From the NCBI RefSeq assembly GCF_000807675.2, contig NZ_CP019962.1, positions 2,480,001 to 2,544,000 of the forward strand: a DNA stretch of 64,000 nt, in the 5' to 3' direction. The translations under genes were made by a program, and so were the position numbers. Under the pieces are notes generated by a model. That model was not told the DNA's origin. It worked only from the letters and a program-made list of their open reading frames with translations, and did not search any database. This DNA comes from Eubacterium limosum (GTDB lineage Bacteria > Bacillota > Clostridia > Eubacteriales > Eubacteriaceae). This document shows positions 52,053-60,503 of the stretch, in pieces (positions within the stretch are counted from its first letter, which is position 1; the number at the start of each line of letters is the position of its first letter).

Positions 52053-52523
52053 TTGGCTGAATTAGTACCTATTGACAATTTGGATGTTGTAAAGGAAATC
52101 GTTGCTGAACACCGTGACGTTCCAGGCTGTCTGATGCAGATTCTGCAGGAAACACAGGAAAAATACGGTTATCTGCCCATCGAGCTGCAGCAGACCATTG
52201 CAGACGAACTCGATATTCCTTTAACAGAAGTGTATGGGGTAGCAACATTTTACTCCCAGTTTACCTTAAAGCCAAAGGGCAAGTACAAAATCGGCGTTTG
52301 TTTGGGGACAGCGTGCTATGTAAAAGGCTCTCAGGCTATTCTGGACAAGGTTACCGATACCCTTGGTCTGGCTGTTGGCGACACCACAGAGGACGGCAAG
52401 TTCTCAGTTGACGCAACGCGTTGTGTAGGCGCCTGTGGTCTGGCTCCGGTTATGAGCATCAATGAAGATGTTTACGGACGCTTAAGTGTAAACGAAGTTA
52501 AAGACATTCTCGAAAAATACTGA
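52053..52523 (+). CDS. hydC: Bifurcating [FeFe] hydrogenase subunit HydC (NuoE-like)
   Basis: The 156-residue thioredoxin-fold 2Fe-2S subunit has VCLGTACYVKGSQ and CVGACGLAP supplying the four Cys ligands. It relays electrons between HydB and HydA. The start is TTG 52053, seven bases after GAGGAGG; an ATG 33 bp upstream would include this site. It leads hydC-(HATPase)-(2Fe-2S)-hydB-hydA. Confidence 0.92.
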   Translation: MAELVPIDNLDVVKEIVAEHRDVPGCLMQILQETQEKYGYLPIELQQTIADELDIPLTEVYGVATFYSQFTLKPKGKYKIGVCLGTACYVKGSQAILDKVTDTLGLAVGDTTEDGKFSVDATRCVGACGLAPVMSINEDVYGRLSVNEVKDILEKY

Positions 52524-52536
52524 TTAGGGCTTAACG

Positions 52537-53085
52537 ATGAAAGAGTTATCGCTGCATATACTGGACATCACACAGAATTCTATTCGGGCGGGCGCAAGTC
52601 TGGTAAAGTTAACCATTAATGAAAACGTAGACGGTAATCTGCTGGAGATTATCATTGAGGATAATGGTAAGGGGATACCAGCTGATAAGCTGCCAAGCAT
52701 TACCGACCCTTTTGTAACAACGCGGACCACAAGGCGTGTAGGCCTTGGGCTTTCGCTGTTTAAGGACGCGGCCGAAGGCTGTGACGGCCGGTTTGAGATC
52801 CAGTCAGAGGAAAATGTAGGAACGCGGGTTTACGCGTCCTTCGCCTATGACCACATCGACCGGATGCCGCTGGGAAATATGCCCGACAGTGTCATCACCA
52901 TGCTCATGTCCTTTGGGGAGGCTGAGCTTGTATATGTACAGAGGTATAACGAGCGCGAATTTGTATTTGACTCAAGAGAGGTCAAAGAGATTCTCGGGGA
53001 AGACAGCCTCATGAATGATCCGGACGTTTTAAACTGGATAAGGGGCTATGTTGAAGAAGGACTCGAAGAAATTACGGAGGAGTAA
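52537..53085 (+). CDS. HATPase-domain protein within the hyd operon
   Basis: The 182-residue protein has a GHKL ATPase fold (LHILDITQNSIRAGASLV as N-box, IIEDNGKGIP as G1, GLGLSLFKDAAEG as G2) and no dimerisation histidine. A roughly 75-residue extra C-terminal domain follows. It lies 13 bp after hydC and 1 bp before the next gene, so it is tightly co-expressed with the hydrogenase. As I recall, the Acetobacterium hyd locus also carries extra genes here. A role in maturation or redox regulation is inference. Confidence 0.82.
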   Translation: MKELSLHILDITQNSIRAGASLVKLTINENVDGNLLEIIIEDNGKGIPADKLPSITDPFVTTRTTRRVGLGLSLFKDAAEGCDGRFEIQSEENVGTRVYASFAYDHIDRMPLGNMPDSVITMLMSFGEAELVYVQRYNEREFVFDSREVKEILGEDSLMNDPDVLNWIRGYVEEGLEEITEE

Positions 53086-53086
53086 A

Positions 53087-53485
53087 ATGAAGAAATCCTT
53101 AGAAGAATTAAAAGCGATCAGAAGTAAAAAACTTGAAGAAATTAATCTGAGAAAAGGCAAAGATGGCTACCGTGTGGTTGTTGGGATGGCAACCTGTGGG
53201 ATCGCCGCCGGCGCCAGACCTGTTATGGTCAAATTAATGGAAGAAGTGGAAACACAGGGATTAAAGGACGTTACCGTTGCCCAGACTGGCTGTATTGGTG
53301 TTTGCCGTCTTGAACCCATTGTCGAAGTTTACAATCCGGAAGGTGAAAAGGTTACCTATGTCAAAATGACACCGGAAAAAGTGCAGCGCATTGTGGACGA
53401 ACATTTGAAAAACGGCAAAGTAGTGGAAGAATACACCATGACCATCGTTGACGGAAAAGTCATCGAACCCGTCAAACAGGCATAA
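53087..53485 (+). CDS. Thioredoxin-like 2Fe-2S protein within the hyd operon
   Basis: The 132-residue protein has a helical N-terminus and a 2Fe-2S thioredoxin-like domain (GMATCGIAAGA, then QTGCIGVCRLEP), the arrangement also found at the HydB N-terminus. It probably shuttles electrons in or near the HydABC complex. ATG 53087 follows GGAGGAG. The next gene starts 12 bp later. Confidence 0.85.
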   Translation: MKKSLEELKAIRSKKLEEINLRKGKDGYRVVVGMATCGIAAGARPVMVKLMEEVETQGLKDVTVAQTGCIGVCRLEPIVEVYNPEGEKVTYVKMTPEKVQRIVDEHLKNGKVVEEYTMTIVDGKVIEPVKQA

Positions 53486-53497
53486 GGAGGAAGGTAA

Positions 53498-55297
53498 ATG
53501 GCTTTTAAACGCTCGCAGATTCTGCTTTGTGGTGGGACTGGCTGTACATCTTCCGGCTCCCAGACACTGGTAAAAGAATTCAAAAAAGAACTGATCAAAC
53601 ATGAATTAATGGACGAAGTTGAACTTGTCATAACGGGTTGTTTTGGCCTGTGTGAACTTGGTCCGGTCGTAATCGTATATCCTGAAGGCACTTTCTACAG
53701 CCGTGTCGAACCAAGTGATATTCCGGAACTGGTTGAAGAACACCTGGTAAAAGGCCGCCCGCTGGAAAGACTGATCTACTCCGAAAAGAAAGAGGGCGAA
53801 CATCCGCTTTCAATCAACGAACTCGGTTTTTATAAAAAACAGAAACGTATCGCGCTTGCCAACTGCGGCGTTATCGACCCTGAAGATATTGAAGAATACA
53901 TTGCTTTTGACGGCTACATGGCCCTTGAAAAGGTACTGTTCAAAATGACCCCTCAGGAAGTTATCGACGAAGTTAAGGCTTCCGGACTCCGCGGCCGTGG
54001 GGGCGGCGGTTTCCCAACCGGTTTAAAATGGCAGTTTGCTTACAACGCCGATTCGCCGGACGGCGTTAAATTCGTCGCCTGTAACGCCGATGAAGGGGAC
54101 CCGGGTGCATTTATGGACCGTTCCGTTCTGGAAGGCGACCCGCACCGTCTTATTGAAGCCATGGCCATTGCCGCTTATGCCATCGGCGCACAGAAAGGCT
54201 ATGTCTATGTCCGTGCTGAATACCCCATCGCGGTCAAGCGTCTCCAGATTGCCATCGACCAGGCAAAAGACTATGGCCTGTTAGGGGACAATGTTTTTGA
54301 CACAGACTTCAGTTTTGACCTGGAAATTCGCCTGGGCGCCGGCGCTTTTGTCTGCGGCGAAGAAACCGCGCTCATGAACTCTGTTGAAGGTAAACGTGGC
54401 GAACCCAGACCAAGACCGCCGTTCCCGGCAAACAAGGGTCTTTTTGAACGCCCAACCGTTCTGAACAACGTTGAAACCTATGCGAATATTCCGACGATTA
54501 TTTTAGAAGGCGCGGAATCCTTTGCTTCCGTTGGTACCGAAAAATCCAAGGGAACCAAGGTATTTGCCCTTGGCGGTAAGATCAACAACACCGGTCTTCT
54601 TGAAATCCCCATGGGGACAACCCTCAGAGAAGTTATCTATGAAATCGGCGGCGGTATCCCGAACGGCAAGGCCTTTAAGGCAGCCCAGACAGGCGGCCCC
54701 TCCGGCGGATGTATCCCAAGCTCCGAGCTGGATATTCCCATCGACTATGACAACCTCATCAGCATCGGCGCCATGATGGGCTCCGGTGGTCTCATTGTTA
54801 TGGATGAAGACAACTGTATGGTTGACGTTGCCCGTTTCTTCCTCGATTTTACCCAGGACGAATCCTGTGGCAAATGCCCGCCGTGCCGTATCGGTACCAA
54901 GCGTATGCTTGAAATCCTCGAACGTATCTGCGACGGTCAGGGTGAAGAAGGCGATATCGAACGTCTTGAAGAGCTTGCTGAAGGCATCAAGGCTTCCGCG
55001 CTCTGCGGCCTGGGCCAGACAGCTCCGAACCCGGTATTATCCACCATCAAATATTTCAGAGATGAATATGAAGCCCACATCTACGAAAAGAGATGTCCGG
55101 CCGGCGTCTGCCGTAACCTGCTGAACTATGTCATCGATGAAGAAAAATGTAAAGGCTGCGGTATCTGCGCCAAGAAGTGTCCGGGCGACGCGATTACTGG
55201 CGAAAAGAAAAAACCGCATGTTATCGACGCGGCCAAGTGCGTGAAATGCGGCGCTTGTATTGAAGCCTGCCCGTTTAACGCCATTGCAAAAGCCTGA
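53498..55297 (+). CDS. hydB: Bifurcating [FeFe] hydrogenase subunit HydB (NuoF-like)
   Basis: The 599-residue flavoprotein begins with a 2Fe-2S thioredoxin domain, then NAD- and FMN-binding motifs (RGRGGGGFPTGLKW, and GAGAFVCGEETALMNSVEG). A SLBB segment, the 4Fe-4S site CGKCPPCRIGTKRM and two C-terminal 4Fe-4S motifs (CKGCGICAKKCP, CVKCGACIEACP) follow. It binds NAD(H) and FMN and couples to ferredoxin in the bifurcating complex. Confidence 0.95.
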   Translation: MAFKRSQILLCGGTGCTSSGSQTLVKEFKKELIKHELMDEVELVITGCFGLCELGPVVIVYPEGTFYSRVEPSDIPELVEEHLVKGRPLERLIYSEKKEGEHPLSINELGFYKKQKRIALANCGVIDPEDIEEYIAFDGYMALEKVLFKMTPQEVIDEVKASGLRGRGGGGFPTGLKWQFAYNADSPDGVKFVACNADEGDPGAFMDRSVLEGDPHRLIEAMAIAAYAIGAQKGYVYVRAEYPIAVKRLQIAIDQAKDYGLLGDNVFDTDFSFDLEIRLGAGAFVCGEETALMNSVEGKRGEPRPRPPFPANKGLFERPTVLNNVETYANIPTIILEGAESFASVGTEKSKGTKVFALGGKINNTGLLEIPMGTTLREVIYEIGGGIPNGKAFKAAQTGGPSGGCIPSSELDIPIDYDNLISIGAMMGSGGLIVMDEDNCMVDVARFFLDFTQDESCGKCPPCRIGTKRMLEILERICDGQGEEGDIERLEELAEGIKASALCGLGQTAPNPVLSTIKYFRDEYEAHIYEKRCPAGVCRNLLNYVIDEEKCKGCGICAKKCPGDAITGEKKKPHVIDAAKCVKCGACIEACPFNAIAKA

Positions 55298-55308
55298 TCG
55301 GAGGATAA

Positions 55309-57060
55309 ATGACTATGAGCGATGTAACATTTAAAATAAATAATATGGAAATCACCGTTCCTGAAGGGATTACGGTTTTAGAGGCAGCCAGAAGACACAA
55401 CATTGACATTCCGACATTATGTAATTTAAAGGACGTTAATGAAATCGGCGCCTGCCGTATGTGCATGGTGGAGGTAGCCGGCGCGAAAGCGCTTCAGGCC
55501 GCCTGTGTTTATCCGGTAGCGCCTGGTATTGAGGTGTTTACCAACACACCGAAAGCCAGAAAGGCAAGACGTGTTAACCTGGAACTGATTTTATCCAATC
55601 ACAACCGTGAATGTACCACCTGTATCCGCAGCGAAAACTGTGAATTACAGAGCCTGGCTAAAGATCTGGGCATCAGTGACATTCCTTTTGAAGGCGAAAA
55701 ATCCGGCCACCATATTGACAATTTGTCACCGTCCATCGTGCGTGACGAATCTAAATGCGTGCTGTGCAAGCGCTGTCTGGCGATCTGTAATAAAGTACAG
55801 AAAATCGGCGTTCTGGGCGCTGTAGGCCGCGGCTTTACCTCCCAGGTACAGCCGGTATTCAATAAATCCATTGCCGAAGTCGGCTGCATCAACTGCGGAC
55901 AGTGTATTGTCAACTGCCCTGTTGGCGCTCTGAAGGAAAAAAGCGACATTAACCGGGTATGGGACGCTCTGGGCGATCCGACCAAAACCGTTGTGGTTCA
56001 GTCCGCACCGGCGGTAAGAGCCGCCCTCGGCGAAGAATTTAACCTGCCAATGGGCACCAATGTTACCGGGAAACTGGCAGCAGCCCTGAGAAGATTAAAT
56101 TTTGACGGCGTTTTCGACACCGATTTCGGCGCTGACGTCACCATCATGGAAGAAGGCACCGAGCTGATCAACCGTGTGAAAAACGGCGGCGTTCTGCCAA
56201 TGATCACCTCTTGCTCACCAGGATGGATTAAGATGATTGAAACCTACTATCCGGAAATGATCCCGCATCTTTCCAGTTGTAAATCACCTCAGAATATGAC
56301 GGGTGCGCTCTTGAAGAGCCACTATGCCGAAATGAACGGCATTGATCCTAAGGATCTGGTCGTTGTCTCCGTCATGCCGTGTACCGCGAAAAAATACGAG
56401 GTACAGCGTGACGAGCTGAGCGTGGACGGCAATCAGGATGTGGATATCTCCATCACCACCCGCGAGCTGGCCAGAATGATCAAGGAAGCCCGTCTGGATT
56501 TCCCGGCACTGCCTGACGAAGAATTCGACCCGTATTACGGCGATTATTCCGGCGCTGCTGTTATCTTCGGCGCTACCGGCGGTGTTATGGAAGCTGCGGT
56601 TCGTACAGTGGCCGACGTCTTAAACGACAAGGATATTCAGGAAATTGACTACGAAGCCGTCCGCGGCCTCGATGGTCTTAAGACCGCAGAAGTGGAAGTA
56701 ACCCCTGATCTGACCGTTAAAGTAGCGGTTGCCAGCGGCGGCTCCAACATCCGCAAGGTTATGGAAGGTATTAAGAGCGGTGAATTCAAGGATTATCATT
56801 TCATCGAGCTTATGGCCTGCCCAGGCGGCTGTGTCAACGGCGGCGGACAGCCCATTATCTCCGCAAAACGGAAAATGGAAGTGGACATCCGTGCCGAGAG
56901 AGCAAAAGCCCTTTACAGTGAGGACGCCAGTAAGAAATACCGGAAATCTCACCAGAACCCATCCGTCATCCGGATTTATGAAGAATTCCTTGGTGAACCG
57001 GGCGGACACAAGGCGCACGAGCTGCTCCATACCACCTATTCGCAGAAAGCTAAAGTCTGA
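55309..57060 (+). CDS. hydA: [FeFe] hydrogenase catalytic subunit HydA
   Basis: The 583-residue protein has an N-terminal 2Fe-2S domain, the His-Cys cluster segment HNRECTTCIRSENCELQ, two 4Fe-4S motifs (CVLCKRCLAIC, CINCGQCIVNC) and the H-domain. H-cluster motifs are ITSCSPGWIK, MPCTAKKYE and ACPGGCVNGGGQP. L1 reads TSCSP, not the usual TSCCP. With HydBC it makes or consumes H2 by electron bifurcation with ferredoxin and NADH. GGAGG precedes the first of two adjacent ATGs. It ends the operon. Confidence 0.95.
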   Translation: MTMSDVTFKINNMEITVPEGITVLEAARRHNIDIPTLCNLKDVNEIGACRMCMVEVAGAKALQAACVYPVAPGIEVFTNTPKARKARRVNLELILSNHNRECTTCIRSENCELQSLAKDLGISDIPFEGEKSGHHIDNLSPSIVRDESKCVLCKRCLAICNKVQKIGVLGAVGRGFTSQVQPVFNKSIAEVGCINCGQCIVNCPVGALKEKSDINRVWDALGDPTKTVVVQSAPAVRAALGEEFNLPMGTNVTGKLAAALRRLNFDGVFDTDFGADVTIMEEGTELINRVKNGGVLPMITSCSPGWIKMIETYYPEMIPHLSSCKSPQNMTGALLKSHYAEMNGIDPKDLVVVSVMPCTAKKYEVQRDELSVDGNQDVDISITTRELARMIKEARLDFPALPDEEFDPYYGDYSGAAVIFGATGGVMEAAVRTVADVLNDKDIQEIDYEAVRGLDGLKTAEVEVTPDLTVKVAVASGGSNIRKVMEGIKSGEFKDYHFIELMACPGGCVNGGGQPIISAKRKMEVDIRAERAKALYSEDASKKYRKSHQNPSVIRIYEEFLGEPGGHKAHELLHTTYSQKAKV

Positions 57061-57098
57061 CTGCGTCACTAACACAGGTCCCCCATTAATTTAAGATA

Positions 57099-57150
57099 AA
57101 TAGATACAATCCTGCCGGGCGGCAACATCCGGCAGGTTGTATCTTTTTTT
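57099..57150 (+). terminator. Terminator of the hyd operon
   Basis: TACAA-CCTGCCGG and CCGGCAGG-TTGTA arms, then seven Ts. Confidence 0.9.
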
Positions 57151-57157
57151 GTTTTTA

Positions 57158-57183
57158 AAGGGTATCGCCGCGATACCCTTTGT
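57158..57183 (+). terminator. Hairpin of the CGTATCGC family
   Basis: AAAGGGTATCG and CGATACCCTTT arms around CCG. It shares the ATCGCCGCGAT centre with the AACCCGTATC terminators at 41437, 42048 and 60296. Confidence 0.7.
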
Positions 57184-57251
57184 TTTTTGCTTTGAAGTGC
57201 CGTTTGTTTGTGATAGAATAAGGCCATATTACATTAGAAAAGAGAGTGAGC

Positions 57252-57950
57252 ATGATAAACAAAGAACCAGAGCTGGTTATTTTTGATATGGATGGCCTCA
57301 TGTTCGACACTGAGCGGCTGAGCCACGAGGCATGGACCCGGACAGGGGAAGAAAATGGCTTTCGCTATACCATGGACATAACAAGAAAGAAGCTGGGGCT
57401 GGGTAAAAAAGGCGTGCGCGCGCTTTTTGTCCAGTATTTTGGAGCCGACGCGCCCATTGAGCGGTGGCACCACCGTTCCCATGAGATCAAGCGGCAGCTT
57501 GTCAACGAGCATGGCGCAGGGATCATTAAGCCGGGGCTGGTCAGCCTGTTAAAATATTTGGATGCGCAGGGGACTAAAACCGCCATCGCGTCCTCCAGCG
57601 ACCGGGAGATGATCGACCACTATCTCAAGATCACCGGGCTTCCCCATCATTTTGACCACATCACCTCCGGCGAGGAGGTCGAAAAGAGCAAGCCGAACCC
57701 GGAAATATTTTTAAAGACCTGCGCAGCCCTGGGTGCAGCTCCGGAGGCGTCCCTGGTGCTGGAGGACGCCTATTCCGGGTTTGAGGCGGCCCGGTCCGGC
57801 GGTATCCCGGTGTTTTTTGTGGAGGACCTGCGGGAGCCGGACCGCCATATTTACGAGGGGGCCGACGGCGTTTTTAAGAATCTGGCAGAAGTACAGCATT
57901 TTCTTGAAAACAGGGAGACTGCTGAGTATAATAAAAGTAAACATCTGTAA
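57252..57950 (+). CDS. HAD-superfamily phosphatase/phosphomutase-like protein
   Basis: The 232-residue protein has HAD motif I FDMDGLMFDTERL, motif II (IASSSDRE), the Lys motif (KPNPEIF) and VLEDAYSGFEAA. The cap domain between motifs I and II is of the beta-phosphoglucomutase/pseudouridine-phosphatase type. It dephosphorylates or isomerises a small sugar or nucleoside phosphate; the substrate is unknown. The ATG follows GAGAGTGAG. The 5'-nucleotidase gene starts 20 bp later. Confidence 0.85.
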   Translation: MINKEPELVIFDMDGLMFDTERLSHEAWTRTGEENGFRYTMDITRKKLGLGKKGVRALFVQYFGADAPIERWHHRSHEIKRQLVNEHGAGIIKPGLVSLLKYLDAQGTKTAIASSSDREMIDHYLKITGLPHHFDHITSGEEVEKSKPNPEIFLKTCAALGAAPEASLVLEDAYSGFEAARSGGIPVFFVEDLREPDRHIYEGADGVFKNLAEVQHFLENRETAEYNKSKHL

Positions 57951-57970
57951 AAGCAGAGAGGAGAGGAAAA

Positions 57971-60280
57971 ATGTTTGAGCGAAAAAAACATCGTCTAAGC
58001 CAGAGCGTCACAGCCCTGCTGCTGGCCCTGCTGCTTGTTATCGGCGCAATGCCGGTAACACCGGCCCTTGCCCAGGTGGCAGAAGGCACTGAGGCGGCTC
58101 AGGAGGGGACAGAAGCCCTGGAAGAAAACACAGCGGCTGCCGCGGCGGTCGCAGAAGCGGTTATTCCGACGGAGGAAAACGCGCCGAAAAACCTGACCGT
58201 CCTTCACACCAATGACATGCACGGCGCGCTGGTCAGCAGCGGTACCAGCACCATCGGAGCGGATGAGACCGCTGGTATCCGGGCAGCCACCGAGAAAACC
58301 GAAAACACCCTGCTGGTGGACGCCGGGGATGCGACCCAGGGCGGCACCCTGGCTGCCCTGAGCCAGGGCGCGGATGTCATTACCCTGATGAACGCTGCAA
58401 AATACGACGCCATGGCCCTTGGCAACCATGAATTTGATTACGGACAGGACGTTCTGTTTGAAAATGTGAGAAACGCGGATTTTCCTGTGCTGTCTGCCAA
58501 TACGGTTTATAAGGATACCGGCCGGCCTATCCTGGAGGGCGTCCCCTACGCGGGCGGCACCCAGACCAACAACGGCCAGTATACCATCGTTGAACGAAAT
58601 GGCGTAAAGATTGGGATTTTTGGCGTCACCACGCCCGAAACCGCCACCAAGACCAACCCAAAAGGCATTGAGGGCATTGCCTTTAATCCGGTAGAACCCG
58701 TGGCCCGGGAGATGATTAAAGCTCTGAAAGCCCAGGGCGCAGAGGTCATTATCTGCCTGGCCCATCTGGGTGTGGACCCGTCCACCAGCAAAGAGAACAG
58801 CAGCGTCGGCCTGGCCGAAGCCCTCGGCCCGGACAGCGGACTGGATATGATCATCGACGGACACAGCCACACTGTCTATTCAAAAGCAGAGCCTCAAAGC
58901 GGTATTTTGATTGAGCAGACCGGCAGCAGTTCCAAAAATATCGGGAAGATCAGCGTGACAATGGACAAGGGCACCAATACCGTGGCCGGTAAGCTCATCG
59001 ACGCAGAGGCCGCTTTCAAGACCTGCAGCCCAGACCCGGCAGTGACCGCTCTGGCAGACCAGCTGGTGGCCGCCAACGCGGGCAAGCTGAAGCCTGTCAT
59101 CGGCAATACCCGGACAGCCCTGTGGGGCGGCTGGGTCGGCAGCAGCAATATTGCCCGGGTCGGTGAGATCAATCTGGGCAACCTCATTGCAGATGCCATG
59201 ACTGAGGGGGCAAAGGAACTGCTGGCAAGCGACGCCTACAAGGACAGCCCCTACAAAAATCTGCCCATTGTGGCTCTGGAAAACGGCGGCGGCGTGCGTG
59301 CCACCATCAGGCGGGGCGACATAACAGTGGGCGATAGCATCAACGTGCTGCCTTTTGGCAATACCCTGGCCTTTAAGGAGGTCACCCCGGCCATTCTGTA
59401 CGAAGCTCTGGAAAACGGGGTGAGCAAGGTAGTCTCCCAGGACCCGGAAACCGGGCTGATTACCGGGCAGGGCGGCTGTTTCCCGCAGATCAGCGGTATG
59501 TCCTTCACCTATGACCCCAGAAATCCCGCAAGGGATGTCAAGACAGGCGAGGAGGGCAGCCGGGTGACCGCCATCTACCTGGACGGCAGCAGCGAGCCGC
59601 TGAAACGGGATGACACTGCCACGAAGATTGTTCTCTGCTCCAATGATTACGAGATCGCTGGCGGCGACGGCTATGACATGCTGGTGGGGCTGCCCAGCGT
59701 GGGTGAGGGCGGGAGCCTGGAGGAAGTCTTCCGCGACCACCTGACCAGGCTGACTGCAGCGGGCGGCGGCAGCTTTCTGGCGCCCGCCTCCCAGGGAAGA
59801 ATCCAGACGGCAGGCGCCTACGTGCCCAAGCCCTACGCGGCTTCGATTAAAGTGTCAGGCCCCGATGAAATGGGCAGCCTGGCCGGGAAGACCGTCGAGT
59901 ATCAGGTCGACGGCGGCGCTGTTCAGACCGGCGTTCTGGACGAAAACAGCGTGCTGAGCTTTGACCTTCTTCCAGACGGCCCCCACGGCATCCGAATCGG
60001 GGACGCGGACGATGTGTTTATCAATAATTACAGCGGCGATGTCGCTGTGACCGCAGCAGTGAAGGAGAAGCTGACCATCAACGAGACGCCGCAGCCACAG
60101 CCGCAGCCAGAGCCGGAGCCTGTAAAGCCCGAAGCCCAGAATGAACCAGCGGCGGCCAACCCACATACCGGGATGACGGCCAGTGCCCGGCAGGCTGGCA
60201 GCGCGGCTGTGGGCCTGTTGGTTTTGACCACTGTGGTGACAGCAGGTGCCTGGCGGCAGCGGAGACAGAAGGCAGGATGA
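57971..60280 (+). CDS. Secreted 5'-nucleotidase/phosphoesterase with cell-wall anchor
   Basis: The 769-residue protein starts with a signal peptide (to about Ala36). A metallophosphoesterase domain (TVLHTNDMHGAL, GNHEFDYG, HSHTVYS) and a 5'-nucleotidase C-terminal domain (NGGGVRATIRRGDIT) follow. A Gln-Pro/Glu-Pro wall-spanning stretch precedes NPHTG, a hydrophobic helix and a basic tail (WRQRRQK), which looks like a sortase sorting signal. It should dephosphorylate extracellular nucleotides for salvage. It is paired with a HAD phosphatase gene. Confidence 0.9.
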   Translation: MFERKKHRLSQSVTALLLALLLVIGAMPVTPALAQVAEGTEAAQEGTEALEENTAAAAAVAEAVIPTEENAPKNLTVLHTNDMHGALVSSGTSTIGADETAGIRAATEKTENTLLVDAGDATQGGTLAALSQGADVITLMNAAKYDAMALGNHEFDYGQDVLFENVRNADFPVLSANTVYKDTGRPILEGVPYAGGTQTNNGQYTIVERNGVKIGIFGVTTPETATKTNPKGIEGIAFNPVEPVAREMIKALKAQGAEVIICLAHLGVDPSTSKENSSVGLAEALGPDSGLDMIIDGHSHTVYSKAEPQSGILIEQTGSSSKNIGKISVTMDKGTNTVAGKLIDAEAAFKTCSPDPAVTALADQLVAANAGKLKPVIGNTRTALWGGWVGSSNIARVGEINLGNLIADAMTEGAKELLASDAYKDSPYKNLPIVALENGGGVRATIRRGDITVGDSINVLPFGNTLAFKEVTPAILYEALENGVSKVVSQDPETGLITGQGGCFPQISGMSFTYDPRNPARDVKTGEEGSRVTAIYLDGSSEPLKRDDTATKIVLCSNDYEIAGGDGYDMLVGLPSVGEGGSLEEVFRDHLTRLTAAGGGSFLAPASQGRIQTAGAYVPKPYAASIKVSGPDEMGSLAGKTVEYQVDGGAVQTGVLDENSVLSFDLLPDGPHGIRIGDADDVFINNYSGDVAVTAAVKEKLTINETPQPQPQPEPEPVKPEAQNEPAAANPHTGMTASARQAGSAAVGLLVLTTVVTAGAWRQRRQKAG

Positions 60281-60295
60281 TGTCACATGCCAGAA

Positions 60296-60326
60296 GCCAA
60301 CCCGTATCGCGGCGATACGGGTTGGC
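60296..60326. terminator. Bidirectional hairpin, AACCCGTATC family
   Basis: GCCAACCCGTATC and GATACGGGTTGGC arms. It has no T-run on either side. Confidence 0.7.
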
Positions 60327-60330
60327 GCTT

Positions 60331-60359
60331 CCCGGAAGTAACAAAACGTTACGTCCCGG
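60331..60359. terminator. Hairpin, GGGACGT family copy 8
   Basis: CCCGGAAGTAAC and GTTACGTCCCGG arms with a CAAAAC loop, four bases after the AACCCGTATC hairpin. Here the two families are again joined, in the opposite order to the addA side. Confidence 0.75.
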
Positions 60360-60371
60360 CTTGTATAAAAC

Positions 60372-60400
60372 TTGACACTTAAAAAAAACTGTGCTATCTT
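60372..60400 (+). promoter_or_regulatory. Sigma-A-like promoter upstream of thiS
   Basis: TTGACA, 17 bp and TATCTT. A strong hairpin follows before thiS. Confidence 0.65.
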
Positions 60401-60413
60401 ATTAAACAGAGTG

Positions 60414-60479
60414 AGCAAAAAAAGCTTCACGAAGGGGTACACCACCGCAGGTGTAGAACTTCGTGAAGCTTTTTTTGCT
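60414..60479. terminator. 21-bp perfect inverted repeat (terminator or attenuator) before thiS
   Basis: Left arm 60414-60434 (AGC, seven As, GCTTCACGAAG) is the exact inverse of right arm 60459-60479. Between them TACACC and GGTGTA form an inner hairpin. A-run and T-run make it a terminator in both directions. It lies between a promoter and thiS, so it may attenuate the operon or end a short RNA. Confidence 0.75.
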
Positions 60480-60503
60480 TTTTTAATTTAAGGAGGAAAA
60501 AAG

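Noticed and set aside
60424-60470. T-box leader resemblance (ACCACCGC near GGGG)
   Set aside because: The match to the T-box core is short, the orientation of the GG-U-ACCGC block is wrong, and no specifier stem fits in the remaining sequence.
60400-60503. TPP riboswitch before thiS
   Set aside because: The CTGAGA and CCTGATCTGG-type conserved words are absent; the region is one long palindrome.
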